From: Monoglobus pectinilyticus
GTDB lineage: Bacteria > Bacillota > Clostridia > Monoglobales > Monoglobaceae
Assembly (NCBI RefSeq): GCF_002874775.1
Contig: NZ_CP020991.1
Coordinates: forward strand, 1,865,225 to 1,929,224
Reading direction: 5' to 3'
DNA: 64,000 bases
Below the pieces are notes generated by a model. It made no database searches. It was not told where the DNA came from and saw only the letters and a list, made by a program, of their open reading frames with translations. Position 1 is the first letter of the stretch, and each line of letters starts with the position of its first letter. This document shows positions 1-9,645 of the stretch, piece after piece. The translations under genes and the position numbers were made by a program.

Positions 1-2
1 GT

Positions 3-2933
3 ATAATCGGATTTAATTTGGTATTCGATACAGATGTATTTGAATATCAAAATGTTGAGTTTACATACTATGATGATGATCTTGGTAATAAGGCATCAGA
101 TTGGGAAGCAAACTCAGGTTTTAATACTTCAACAAACAAATTTGTGTTCGGAACTCTCGGCACAACAGTATACACAGCTGACAATGCAAAACGTCAGTCA
201 CTGGCTAAAGTTACTTTAAAAGTAAAAGATACTGCTAAAGACGGAGTTCAGAATATATCTATTGAGACTTTTAACGGAGCTGACAGTAACTTGGATTTGG
301 TTTCAAGCACTTTAAATTCTGCAAAAGTTGAGATAGGTAAAGCACCGGCACAGACTGTTAAGATTGATGTTACACCATCTGCAGAAAATGTTGCACAAGG
401 TGGAACAGTTGATATGACAGTTGATATGACTTCTGCAAAGGCATTTAAATCAGGTATAATCGGATTTGATTTAGTATTTGATACAAATGTATTTGAATAT
501 CAAGGTGTTAAATTTGCTTATTATGAAGATGATTTGGGTAACCAAACATCAGATTGGGAAGCAAACTCAGGCTTTAATGCTTCAACAAATCATTTTGTAT
601 TTGGAACGCTTGGAACAACTGTATATACAGCTGACCATGCAAAACATCAGCCGATAGCTGTTGTTACTTTGAAGGTTAAAGATAATGCACCTGACGGCGC
701 TCAGGCTATTAATTTGACAACATTCAATGGTGTTGACGCTAACTTGGATAAGGTTGGGGCAACAATGAATTCTACAAGTGTTACTATTGGCGGAGCAGTA
801 GTTCCAACAGCTACAGCTGTTCCTGTTCCAACAGCTACAGCTGTTCCTGTTCCAACAGCTACAACTGCACCGGTTGAAAACTATATTGCTACTTTGAATG
901 TAACAAATGGTACAGGTACTCTTACAAATGCAAGCGGAGAGGTTTATCCGACAGTTGCCCCGGCAACAGAAGCTCCTGTTCCAACAGATGCACCTATCGT
1001 TACAGACGCACCGGTTGTTACTGACAAACCAGTAGTTACAGATGCACCTGTTCCGACAGAAAAACCAATTGTTACAGAAGCACCTGTTCCTGGTAAATCA
1101 GTTGAATGGACATTCGCTGACGCACCAGAAGGAACAAAGCTTGTTAACAATACTAATAAAGAAAAAGAGTGGTATGTAGGTAATGTAGATTTAGGTAATG
1201 GTTTAATGTCTTACTCAAATGGTACTGTTAATGCTGAAAAGCAAGAGTATGCAAATGCGTTTGAGGTTGACAGAACAAGTGATACAGAATTTACATTAGA
1301 GAATGGCACAACTGAGACTGTAACTGGCGCTCTTAAGTTTGGCGGTAAGACTACTGCAGATGCTAGATACTTCACTTACACACCAGCAGCAGATGGTACA
1401 ATAACAGTATATGTGAAGCATGGCAGTCCTAACAAAGAGAATACTAATATTCGTAGATTAGTTGTTACTCAGGGAGCTAATGAAACAAAAGTAGATACAA
1501 TTGGAACTGATGCTCCATATGTAGTAAAGACTATTTCTGTAGTTGCAAATCAAGAAGTTAAAATTGGTTGTGATGATAATGTTGCTTTAGCTAAATTAGT
1601 TTACACACCAGCAGCAAAATCTGCAAGTGTTGCTGCTGATACAGCAGGCGCTCAATACATCATTCCTGCCGGTGATACAGTAACAATCAATGCAGTATCT
1701 AATATCGCTGGTGCAACAGCAGTAGTAACTGTTAAAGCTGCAGACGGTACAGATATTCCAGTATCAGACAGTAAGTTTGTAATGCCTGAGCAGAATGCTT
1801 CAGTTGATGTAGTATTCGGAGGTTCAGTGCCGACACCTTCTGCTGATCCGGCTACTATAACAACAATTGCTGGTTCTATAACTGCCCCGGCTTCAAATAG
1901 AGCGGTATCTTATGATATCACTGCACCTGAAGGCGCACGTTATAAACTTAGCGACGTTTCTTGGAATCCGGCTGTAGAGTCAAGATATGCTTATAATACA
2001 GTTTATACAATTACATTTACCGCTACAGCTGATGAAAACTGCACAATTAGCGCAGATGCAGTTGCAACAGTAAATTCTTATGATGCTGACAGTATCACAG
2101 TTAGCGCTGATGGTAAGACAGCAGTTGTAACATATGAGTTTGCTAAGACATCTAAGAAGGGCTCAAGCAGCGGTCCTAGCGGTCCAGACACAGGCAATAC
2201 AGGTAAAGCTACAGCAACACCGGCTCCGACAAAGGCTCCAACACCTACAACAGAGCCAGGTAAGCAGGTATTTGAAGATGTTCCGTCAACATACTGGGCT
2301 TACAGCTACATCATGGATCTCTATGATGCAGGTATCGTAAACGGTGCTTCTGCTACAATGTTCTATCCTGAGAACAATGTAACACGTGCTGAATTTACTA
2401 AGATGGCAGTTGTACTCTTCGGACTTGATTCTAAATCAACTGAATCTCAGTTCACTGATGTTCCTGCAAATGAATGGTACGCTAAGTATGTAGTAGCAGC
2501 AACAGAAGCTGGAATCGTTACAGGTATATCTGAAACAGAGTTTGCTCCGAATGATGATGTAACACGTGAGCAGATGGCAGCAATAATCGGACGTTATCTT
2601 GATATAACATCTAAAGCAGCTATGAAGTATACAGATTCTGCAGCTATTTCAGATTATGCAGTTCCGTATGTATCTGGTTTAACAGAAAAGGGTCTGTTAA
2701 CCGGTGAAGAAGACGGTACATTTAGACCGGCTGCTTCAGCAGCACGTTCTGAAGCCGCTGCACTTCTTTCAAGAGTAAAGGCAACAATGTCAACTCCTGA
2801 AGAGACAGCAGCACCAGAGAAAACAGCTGCTCCGGAAGCAACTGCTAGCGCAGAGCCGGAAGCTACTGCCAGTGCTGAGCCAGTGGCTACAGCAACAGCA
2901 GCACCGGAAGCTACTGCAACACCTTCTAAGTAA
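3..2933 (+). CDS. Cohesin-like, SLH-anchored surface protein (5' partial)
   Basis: The frame is open from the first complete codon, so the N-terminus and any signal peptide lie left of the window; the TTG at 18 is an internal Leu. In order: the end of one cohesin-like beta-sandwich (to about 345), a second full copy (about 360-795, sharing blocks such as GTLGTTVYTAD), a Pro/Thr linker encoded by 24-bp DNA repeats (about 800-865), a short YIATLNVTNG module, a second linker, a beta-sandwich that may bind carbohydrate (about 1100-1620), a module with QYIIPAGDTV and FVMPEQ blocks (about 1640-1830), an Ig-like stretch, three SLH repeats (about 2266-2795, e.g. VTRAEFTKMAV) and a PEATASAEP tail. SLH repeats bind pyruvylated wall polymer, so the protein should sit on the cell surface. 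Cohesins classically bind dockerins; I see no dockerin in the window, so a scaffoldin role is open. A shorter paralogue follows. Confidence 0.85.
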   Translation: MIGFNLVFDTDVFEYQNVEFTYYDDDLGNKASDWEANSGFNTSTNKFVFGTLGTTVYTADNAKRQSLAKVTLKVKDTAKDGVQNISIETFNGADSNLDLVSSTLNSAKVEIGKAPAQTVKIDVTPSAENVAQGGTVDMTVDMTSAKAFKSGIIGFDLVFDTNVFEYQGVKFAYYEDDLGNQTSDWEANSGFNASTNHFVFGTLGTTVYTADHAKHQPIAVVTLKVKDNAPDGAQAINLTTFNGVDANLDKVGATMNSTSVTIGGAVVPTATAVPVPTATAVPVPTATTAPVENYIATLNVTNGTGTLTNASGEVYPTVAPATEAPVPTDAPIVTDAPVVTDKPVVTDAPVPTEKPIVTEAPVPGKSVEWTFADAPEGTKLVNNTNKEKEWYVGNVDLGNGLMSYSNGTVNAEKQEYANAFEVDRTSDTEFTLENGTTETVTGALKFGGKTTADARYFTYTPAADGTITVYVKHGSPNKENTNIRRLVVTQGANETKVDTIGTDAPYVVKTISVVANQEVKIGCDDNVALAKLVYTPAAKSASVAADTAGAQYIIPAGDTVTINAVSNIAGATAVVTVKAADGTDIPVSDSKFVMPEQNASVDVVFGGSVPTPSADPATITTIAGSITAPASNRAVSYDITAPEGARYKLSDVSWNPAVESRYAYNTVYTITFTATADENCTISADAVATVNSYDADSITVSADGKTAVVTYEFAKTSKKGSSSGPSGPDTGNTGKATATPAPTKAPTPTTEPGKQVFEDVPSTYWAYSYIMDLYDAGIVNGASATMFYPENNVTRAEFTKMAVVLFGLDSKSTESQFTDVPANEWYAKYVVAATEAGIVTGISETEFAPNDDVTREQMAAIIGRYLDITSKAAMKYTDSAAISDYAVPYVSGLTEKGLLTGEEDGTFRPAASAARSEAAALLSRVKATMSTPEETAAPEKTAAPEATASAEPEATASAEPVATATAAPEATATPSK

Positions 2934-2956
2934 TTTGAGGTTAAGTTAGCTATAAG

Positions 2957-2985
2957 GGAGACCCGAATCTCGGGTCTCCTTTTTA
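2957..2985 (+). terminator. Rho-independent terminator after the first SLH gene
   Basis: A perfect 10-bp stem (ggagacccga / tcgggtctcc) with a 3-nt loop is followed by six T. It separates the partial SLH gene from its paralogue, so the two are probably transcribed separately. Confidence 0.92.
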
Positions 2986-3040
2986 AAATTTTGCTATTTT
3001 GCTATATACAATTAATTTAACTGCGAGAGGAGAACCACTT

Positions 3041-4309
3041 ATGAGAAGCATGAAAAAATTATCTATATTTGTTTCTATAGTTATGATTTTTAATTTAGTT
3101 GTTATTCCCGTATTTGCTGACAATTCTGATAAATCTATAACTATAAATATGATATCATCGACAGATACTGTACAGCCCGGAGATACGTTTGAGGTGGACG
3201 TTAATTTATCATCAAATGAGTCGTTTCATTCGGGAATAATTGGATTTGACTTATCATTTAATTCAAATATATTTGAATATAGTGATGTAAATTTTTATAC
3301 AAGCATAGACGAACTTGGTAACAATTCAAGCGATTGGGAAGAATTATCGGGCTATAATGAAACTACAAGACATTTTGTTTTTGGAACATTAGGAACCACT
3401 GTTTATGCAGAAGGAGAAAACACCTCTAATACTGTTGCAAAAATCTTTTTTAGAGTAAAAGACAAGGATGAATATGGAACACAAACAATAAAGATTGAAA
3501 AATTTAATGGTGTAGATAGTGAACTGAACAATCTTGAAGCGTCTCTTCCAACAATTCAAATTAGCGTAGTAAGCGATATTGTGCCAACGCCTAATCCAAC
3601 GGCAGAGCCAACAGAGGCTCCAACTGCTAAGCCAACATCTAAACCATCAGGAAATACAAATAATAGTACTGATCCAACATCGACTCCAACAGCAACTCCG
3701 GCAGTATCAGAAAGTCCTGTGCCTACTTCAACACCTGAAGTAACTGTTGCTCCTACAGCGTCACCTTCAGGTCAGATATTTGGGGATGTAACCGAAGGCT
3801 ACTGGGCTTACAGCTATATTATGGATTTGTATGCTAATAATATAGTAAATGGGGATAAAGACGGCAATTTTTATCCTGAGAATAATGTTACACGTGCTGA
3901 ATTTACTAAAATGGCAGTTTCGTTATTTGAAATAGAGTCTTCGAGTACTGAATCAGCGTTTACAGATGTTCCGGCAGATGAATGGTATGCTGAATATGTT
4001 GCTGCGGCTGCTGAGGCAGGTATAGTAACAGGTACAAGCGAAACAACATTCTCACCGGATGAAACAGTTACACGTGAACAAATGGCAACAATCATAGGAA
4101 GAAAGCTCAATCTTATATCTGAAACTGCTTCTGAATATACTGATGCAGATACCATTGCGGATTATGCTTTAGGATATGTAACAGGTTTGACAGAGGCAGG
4201 TTATCTTACAGGTGACGACAGTGGAATGTTCAGACCACAGGCGACTGCTACAAGGGCGGAATCAGCAGCGTTGCTTTCAAGAGTTCGTACATCAAATACA
4301 GCTGAATAA
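3041..4309 (+). CDS. Secreted protein with one cohesin-like domain and three SLH repeats
   Basis: The start at 3041 is chosen because AGAGGAG lies 8 nt upstream and a signal peptide begins there (MRSMKK, hydrophobic core, VFA-D cleavage near residue 26); the upstream in-frame start at 2999 has neither. The protein is 422 residues. About residues 30-175 are a cohesin-like beta-sandwich closely related to the repeats in the gene before it (shared FGTLGTTVYA block). A PT-rich linker follows (about 180-245), then three SLH repeats to the C-terminus (NNVTRAEFTKMAV, VTREQMATIIG, ATRAESAALLS). This layout, one cohesin plus SLH, resembles the small anchoring proteins of cellulosome systems (OlpA type), a known family architecture. 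Its partner is not identifiable here. Codon choice is less biased than in the preceding gene, suggesting lower expression. Confidence 0.85.
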   Translation: MRSMKKLSIFVSIVMIFNLVVIPVFADNSDKSITINMISSTDTVQPGDTFEVDVNLSSNESFHSGIIGFDLSFNSNIFEYSDVNFYTSIDELGNNSSDWEELSGYNETTRHFVFGTLGTTVYAEGENTSNTVAKIFFRVKDKDEYGTQTIKIEKFNGVDSELNNLEASLPTIQISVVSDIVPTPNPTAEPTEAPTAKPTSKPSGNTNNSTDPTSTPTATPAVSESPVPTSTPEVTVAPTASPSGQIFGDVTEGYWAYSYIMDLYANNIVNGDKDGNFYPENNVTRAEFTKMAVSLFEIESSSTESAFTDVPADEWYAEYVAAAAEAGIVTGTSETTFSPDETVTREQMATIIGRKLNLISETASEYTDADTIADYALGYVTGLTEAGYLTGDDSGMFRPQATATRAESAALLSRVRTSNTAE

Positions 4310-4351
4310 GATTATTGAATATTGATGTATTTATAAAATTTGTTTAAACTT

Positions 4352-4383
4352 ATATCCGGCGGTATTCCGCCGGATATTTTTGT
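4352..4383 (+). terminator. Rho-independent terminator
   Basis: An 11-bp perfect stem (atatccggcgg / ccgccggatat) with a 4-nt loop, followed by TTTTTGTTT. It ends the second cohesin-SLH gene. Confidence 0.92.
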
Positions 4384-4666
4384 TTAGCGCTTTAAAGCGT
4401 TGGAATTCCGTTAGTTATATGTGGATAAAAGTTTTGGCAAAAACTAGAAATTCACAATAGCATAATCAGTAAAGATATAAAAAAACACAATGAAAGAGTA
4501 TTAAGAAAGTTCAAAATAAAAAAGAAAAAATTGATAGAAGTTAAAACCATAGTTCATTTTAAAAAATAGATGCAAATATTTAATAGCATTGTGCTAAAAA
4601 ATAGCTCCAAATAAATCTATGGTAAGTTAAAGAAGGTTACAGGCGGAACGTTGAAGAAGGTTTAGC

Positions 4667-4706
4667 AAGCATAGAAGCATAGAAGCATAGAAGCATAGAA
4701 GCATAG
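4667..4706. repeat. Five tandem copies of an 8-bp unit
   Basis: The unit aagcatag occurs five times without interruption. It lies in non-coding DNA, so it is likely a slippage-prone microsatellite-like tract rather than part of a gene. Confidence 0.95.
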
Positions 4707-5231
4707 ACATATTCCAATCATTTTTATATGCTGATGAACATTCACAAATTTGACTATGATATAGTTTATGTAATATCTAAAGGAAAAAGAGCTCATTAAT
4801 GATATTATATGAACATGGAAATCTAAGTTACAAAAATGTGAGTAAATATGTTAGATATATAGAATACTATGTAGATACAGTATGAAGTGATAGAAGTCAA
4901 TATTTGACTACATCAAAGACCAGTTAGAAGAATATAAACCGGTTGGACAGATTAGATGTTCTTAGATCCGTTAACTGACAACAGAAATAAGTAGATAAAA
5001 AAGACAATTATACGTGAACGGTTGCTTAAAATCATAAAAAGTTATACTTAGTAAATCATTTAGAAAGGTCAGTTTCTCATTTTATGGTCTGTATGAATTC
5101 TGGTATTGACTTTAAACGGTTTTTGTAAATAATTTTAAGCCGCTCATGCTTTTAATTATTGAAAGCTTCTAAATTTTAATTTTGAGATTAATACGATGGA
5201 TATTGAGGGGCTCTTAAAAGTTTATAAAAAC

Positions 5232-5276
5232 GTATAAGTTCGAATTTAGAAAAATATTGTTTCTGAAAACTTATAC
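5232..5276 (+). other. Hairpin upstream of the cell-wall operon promoter
   Basis: Nine-bp arms gtataagtt and aacttatac flank a partly paired interior (ttagaaa / tttctga). It sits just before the -35 of the next promoter. It could be an operator or the relic of a terminator for transcripts from the left. Confidence 0.4.
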
Positions 5277-5293
5277 AAAAAATTAAACTGTTG

Positions 5294-5321
5294 TTGAATT
5301 TTATAAAAAATGTGGTATAAT
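5294..5321 (+). promoter_or_regulatory. Sigma-A type promoter of the SLH/FHA/FtsW/PBP operon
   Basis: TTGAAT, 16-bp spacer, then TGG-TATAAT (extended -10). The distance to the first start codon implies a 5' leader of about 260 nt, AT-rich and without an obvious riboswitch. Confidence 0.6.
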
Positions 5322-5586
5322 TATCCTAGTGCTGTATACTCTTTTTGTTTTTAAGATTAATGTACCATATTAATTTTTTAAATATAGGGATATACTCTTG
5401 CAAAAATATATTTTTTAATGCAGTAAAAGCAATAGTGTTTTTATAATTGCACAATAATTGTTTTTGTTTTGTGTAAGAAGATTTTAATTTATAACAGTTG
5501 ATTAAAAAACTATGCGTTATAAATATTTGGTGTAATTAGTTTTTTATGTTTTGTAATAAAGTATTCTAGGATGAGGGAATAAAAAC

Positions 5587-7890
5587 ATGATTAGAAAATT
5601 TATATATTATCTGATACTGACTGCAGTTGTCTTCTCTTGTGTGACGGTTCAGGTACCGGCATTTGCTGATGAGGCGACAGAAGATTATACTGATATAACG
5701 CATTCATTAAGCAATGAGCAGAGAAATTCTCTTAGTGATTATCTTTGTAGGTTCGGCGCGTGTTATACAACAGATTTTGAGGGAGAGAACGGCGGCAAAA
5801 TTGTATTGGATCCTGGTAATTGGACTAAAAAGATGTCTGAGATAATTTGGTGGCAGTTTTTGGCTTACAGCAAGCGCGACAGGCAAAACCCTAACGCTCC
5901 TATAGACGGAAATACTAAAACGGTTACTCCATCAACTCTTCGGCTCTGCGTTAAGAATACTTTTGCGGTGTCAGATACTCCTGACGCGGTGCGCAGTGTG
6001 GCTGATGATTATTACATAGACCATACAGATGGAAACTATCATCCGCCGCAGCAGGACCCGAGCGGAACTATGTGGACAAGATCTCCGGAAAGCTGTAAAA
6101 TACAATACTTTGTTAAGTTGAAAGACGGAACGTTTTTAGTACATTATATTCCGGAATATTTGGAATCAGCTGAAGGTATGCACAATGGTTCATTATATTA
6201 TGCAAAACTGAAAACTGCTGATACTAGCTCAGGATATGTTGCAACGGAGCTCGGTACTGTTTCGGCAATTGATGATAAATACATTAAAATGGGATTTTTA
6301 GACGCTGCCGATAAAGGTTCGGAGGCTTTGTCTAATATAAATATTGACTATGAGCGTACCGGCGGGTTTACAACCATAAAAGAGTATGGCGATTATTTAA
6401 CAGAAATTCTCGCAGGACTTGGAGAAAATTCTCCTAATGGTCCGGGTGTAAACGATATTGCGGCGTATATATCAGCGGCTTGTCTGAGAAATTCTAAAAT
6501 TGAGCTTAAAGCTGAGAATAATACCGTAAATATTAATTTGACTAATATCAGAGACTCGGCTGTTGCATCTGCTGCAACCAGTCAGGAATTATGGAAAATT
6601 GCAGGAGAAAAGGATATAAAACCTAACAAAAGTATTGTTGTTCCTATACAGATAGTTATAAAAGAATTAAATGACGCTTTGCCTCCAAAAATTATTTTTG
6701 ACAGTGATTTAAAAGATGATGATTTGGGAATATCTAACATGCGTATACTTATAGGCGATAACAGTCACAGTGTTATCATGGACAAAGCAACTTGTAATAG
6801 GATAATTGATGATAATGGCGAATTTACTGTTGAAATGGGTTCCGCAATCGGCGGCGGATATATAATAAACTTTTTTGATCAAAATAATGAGAGGATAGAA
6901 AAACTGCCGGCTAAAGTCAACTTTTCTATCCCCGCTGAAAACGCTTATGACAGCGTGTTTACAACCAGCGACGGCAGGGACTTTAATATAGGAGGAATAT
7001 TTGACTCCAGTAATAAAGCTCTTGAGTTTAAGACAAACACTTCCGGTCTATTTAAAGTGAAAGCAAGTGTTCCTGAGATTTCTGACATTGGTGATTTAAG
7101 TGAAGATGAGCAGAAGCATATAAAACTGCTGGTCTCAAAAGATTACTTTGCAACGGTAGGCGGGCGTTTTAGACCCTATGACCAATATACCAATTATGAT
7201 GCCGCCAGAGCGGTTTCCGGAATATTGTTTACGGTGGATACTGAAGCGAGGGCGCAATATAATGACGTTGACGAGTCGGACCCACAGTCTATGTATGTGG
7301 CGTCTATAGAAGAGGCGGGGATAAAGCTTTATTCCGACCAGGGTGGCCTTAGATTTAACGGTAATTCCGCTGTGGGTCTCGAAGACACGTTTACAATGAG
7401 TTTGGCGTTGCTTGTTGACTATAAGGGATATTATCTTCCTGATTTAGGGAATGATACAGACAGACCGTATGCAAGTATATATTTGAATTATCCTGATATT
7501 CAGTATATGAAAAAAGCATCATTGGGAAAACTTGCTCTTGGTGCAAGAGAAGGTATTATTAATGACGGAATGTCGCTTACAAAAACTGAAAATAGATTTG
7601 ACCGGAGTTCTGCCGCTGAGTTTTTATATAGACTTTTTGAACGTATGTGCGAGGTTGCGCCGGCAAAATTTGACGCAGGGGAATCCGGGTATAAATCAAG
7701 CGCCGCTTTTTATAATCCGCTTGCAACAATGAGATTTGATCCCCCGCCAATCGTTTATTTATACTTGGGGTGTTTTGCTGTTGGATTAATTTTTGCGCTT
7801 CTTCTTTGGTTTATGGAGAAAAAGCATAAGATTGTTAATGAAAACGCGGCCGACGCCGGCGGCGACGATGATTATTGGAATGAATACTAG
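5587..7890 (+). CDS. Membrane-anchored extracellular protein with degenerate SLH-like repeats
   Basis: The 767-residue product has an N-terminal signal peptide (ending near VPAFA-D, residue 27) and one membrane helix near the C-terminus (about residues 720-743) followed by a short charged cytoplasmic tail, so nearly all of it lies outside the cell. Residues about 500-690 contain SLH-like units: an FRPYDQ block with a following AR motif, then a second unit of the same pattern and a third more diverged one. The first 480 residues match no family I recognise. It is the first gene of a tight operon with an FHA protein, an FtsW/RodA polymerase and a class B PBP (24-bp gap to the FHA gene), so a role in coupling wall synthesis to the surface layer or secondary polymer is a reasonable inference. 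The start is supported by GAGGGA upstream. Confidence 0.75.
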   Translation: MIRKFIYYLILTAVVFSCVTVQVPAFADEATEDYTDITHSLSNEQRNSLSDYLCRFGACYTTDFEGENGGKIVLDPGNWTKKMSEIIWWQFLAYSKRDRQNPNAPIDGNTKTVTPSTLRLCVKNTFAVSDTPDAVRSVADDYYIDHTDGNYHPPQQDPSGTMWTRSPESCKIQYFVKLKDGTFLVHYIPEYLESAEGMHNGSLYYAKLKTADTSSGYVATELGTVSAIDDKYIKMGFLDAADKGSEALSNINIDYERTGGFTTIKEYGDYLTEILAGLGENSPNGPGVNDIAAYISAACLRNSKIELKAENNTVNINLTNIRDSAVASAATSQELWKIAGEKDIKPNKSIVVPIQIVIKELNDALPPKIIFDSDLKDDDLGISNMRILIGDNSHSVIMDKATCNRIIDDNGEFTVEMGSAIGGGYIINFFDQNNERIEKLPAKVNFSIPAENAYDSVFTTSDGRDFNIGGIFDSSNKALEFKTNTSGLFKVKASVPEISDIGDLSEDEQKHIKLLVSKDYFATVGGRFRPYDQYTNYDAARAVSGILFTVDTEARAQYNDVDESDPQSMYVASIEEAGIKLYSDQGGLRFNGNSAVGLEDTFTMSLALLVDYKGYYLPDLGNDTDRPYASIYLNYPDIQYMKKASLGKLALGAREGIINDGMSLTKTENRFDRSSAAEFLYRLFERMCEVAPAKFDAGESGYKSSAAFYNPLATMRFDPPPIVYLYLGCFAVGLIFALLLWFMEKKHKIVNENAADAGGDDDYWNEY

Positions 7891-7914
7891 GTTTGACTGA
7901 AGGGAGACTGCAAC

Positions 7915-8361
7915 ATGACTATATATAGTTTTATTTCCACGATATTAAGCTATGTTTTTACAGTTATAATATATGTGTTTATTATTTTTGTCATCAGGCT
8001 GATCTATCTGGATGTCAAAAAAATGAGCCGGTTTGAGGACAATAGTATAAATGATGCGGCGTGTTCAAGCCTGAGACCGATAAAGTCAAAGGTTGAACTT
8101 TCAGCGCCTCTTAAACATAGGTATAATATTTATGGAGAAGCAATTTTAGGCCGAAGCCGTGAGTGCGATATAATTATAAATGAGAAATTTATTTCTCAGA
8201 AACATTTAATTATTTGGTATGAAGACGGCGAATGGTATCTTGAGGATTTAGGGAGCCGGAACGGCACATATGTTAACGGGCAGAGAATCCGGCAGGAAGT
8301 TATACTTGATACCGAGGATCAGATTACGGTCGGCGGCTTAAATTTTATATTTGAGACATAA
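7915..8361 (+). CDS. Membrane-bound FHA-domain protein
   Basis: 148 residues. An N-terminal membrane helix (about residues 5-32) is followed by a linker and a C-terminal forkhead-associated domain (about 65-148) with the diagnostic GRS, SQKH and GSRNGTYVNG blocks. FHA domains bind phosphothreonine peptides. Placement directly before an FtsW/RodA and a PBP gene matches the known arrangement in which an FHA protein links Ser/Thr kinase signalling to cell-wall synthesis (as FhaB-RodA-PbpA in actinobacteria, also seen in many Clostridia). No PrkC-type kinase lies in the window. AGGGAG precedes the start. Confidence 0.9.
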   Translation: MTIYSFISTILSYVFTVIIYVFIIFVIRLIYLDVKKMSRFEDNSINDAACSSLRPIKSKVELSAPLKHRYNIYGEAILGRSRECDIIINEKFISQKHLIIWYEDGEWYLEDLGSRNGTYVNGQRIRQEVILDTEDQITVGGLNFIFET

Positions 8362-8391
8362 ATTATATTTTTAAGAATTGGCGGTGAGAAA

Positions 8392-9645
8392 ATGGGAACA
8401 ATTAAATCGGCTAATTACAGAAAGCCGGCTTATCTTTTGATTTTATTGGATATACTCGGATTCGGACTGCTGTATATATCAAAAAGTTATAATATGAACG
8501 TGGTATATACCGGGATAGCCGTTCTTGTTCTTTTTCTTGTCATGTATACAGTTTTAGTGATATGCCGTATGGGGGACAAGTTTATAATGCTTATGGCGTT
8601 TATGCTTATGTCTATTGGGGTATTATTGCTCTGCCGCATAAACCTCGATTACGGTTTCAGGCAAATCATTTGGATACTAGTAGGCGGCGCAGCTTTTTTT
8701 GTAGCTTATTTTATTTATTATAATATTAAAATATGGGACAGATTTTGGTATATTTATTTTGCAATCGGTGTAGGATTGTTTTTGTTCACCCTGGTTTTGG
8801 GAACTACTATAAACGGCTCAAAGAATTGGGTGTCATTTGGACCTATTACTTTTCAGCCCTCAGAGATAACTAAAATTATGTATATAATGTGCTTAGCGTG
8901 CTATTACTCGGGAGCATGGTCTAAGCCTGTGCTGGGAAAACTTTCTCCGAAGTGGATAACTTTGGCTATTACTTATATTTTTGTGGGATTTTTGGTGCTT
9001 CAAAGAGATTGGGGAACTATATTGGTTCTTTTCTCTATCTATTTGTTTATGGTGTATGTATATGAGAAAGACAAAAAATTACTGTTTTTAAATATAGGTG
9101 CGCTTGGAATTATTGGTATTTTGGGATATAAGTTTTTGTATCATATACAGGTCAGAATATCAACATGGCTTGACCCATGGTCTGATATAGCCAGTAAGGG
9201 CTATCAAATTACACAGTCGCTTTTTGCTATTGCGTCAGGCGGTTATTTTGGACGCGGATTAGGAAACGGTTCGCCGTATTATATACCCGAAGTTCACTCA
9301 GATTTTATATTTGCTGCTATCTGTGAAGAAATGGGAGTTTTCGGAGGAGTTGCAGTAATCCTATTGTTTTTCTTAATTGCGTACAGATGTTTTAAGATTT
9401 CAATTATGGCCAGCGACCCTTATGATAAAGCTGTTAGCTTTGGCGTTACGGTTATGTTTGCTATTCAAACATTTATCATTATAGGCGGAGTTACAAAAAT
9501 GATACCTCTGACGGGAATTACACTGCCGTTTGTCAGCTATGGAGGTACGTCTATAGTTATAAGTTTTGCTTCGCTGGGAATAGTTCAGGCAATATCCGCG
9601 AAGACAGAAAGAAAGGGGGAGATGACCGAAAATGAGGACGAATAA
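8392..9645 (+). CDS. FtsW/RodA/SpoVE-family peptidoglycan glycosyltransferase
   Basis: 417 residues with about ten hydrophobic membrane segments. Family landmarks are present: NGSKNWVSFG followed by FQPSEITKI, the CEEMGVFGG block and the C-terminal LTGITLPFVSYGG signature. SEDS proteins polymerise lipid II into glycan strands and act with a class B PBP, here encoded next. Whether it serves division, elongation or sporulation cannot be read from sequence; the FHA/PBP context resembles the RodA-PbpA type. The last codons contain the ribosome site and start of the PBP gene (14-bp overlap), indicating translational coupling. Confidence 0.93.
   Translation: MGTIKSANYRKPAYLLILLDILGFGLLYISKSYNMNVVYTGIAVLVLFLVMYTVLVICRMGDKFIMLMAFMLMSIGVLLLCRINLDYGFRQIIWILVGGAAFFVAYFIYYNIKIWDRFWYIYFAIGVGLFLFTLVLGTTINGSKNWVSFGPITFQPSEITKIMYIMCLACYYSGAWSKPVLGKLSPKWITLAITYIFVGFLVLQRDWGTILVLFSIYLFMVYVYEKDKKLLFLNIGALGIIGILGYKFLYHIQVRISTWLDPWSDIASKGYQITQSLFAIASGGYFGRGLGNGSPYYIPEVHSDFIFAAICEEMGVFGGVAVILLFFLIAYRCFKISIMASDPYDKAVSFGVTVMFAIQTFIIIGGVTKMIPLTGITLPFVSYGGTSIVISFASLGIVQAISAKTERKGEMTENEDE

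Larger units (their letters stand above)
4384..5586. other. Gene-free 1.2-kb region, probably decayed sequence
   Basis: No frame on either strand stays open for a credible length and no ribosome site precedes a likely start. The DNA is AT-rich. Around 4730-4800, short runs in different frames read like coding sequence broken by stops and frameshifts (for example a YADEHSQI-like then YDIVYVISKG-like stretch), which could be a dead transposase or other gene; I cannot name a family. It also holds an 8-bp tandem repeat, a hairpin near 5232-5276 and the promoter of the next operon. Confidence 0.5.

Noticed and set aside
944-1150. Antisense open frame under the Pro/Thr linker
   Set aside because: Shadow of the repetitive linker codons; the same happens opposite the 30-bp repeats at 31508-31792.
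4667-4706. Short regular repeats as a CRISPR-like array
   Set aside because: The 8-bp units are directly adjacent with no spacers and there are no cas genes.
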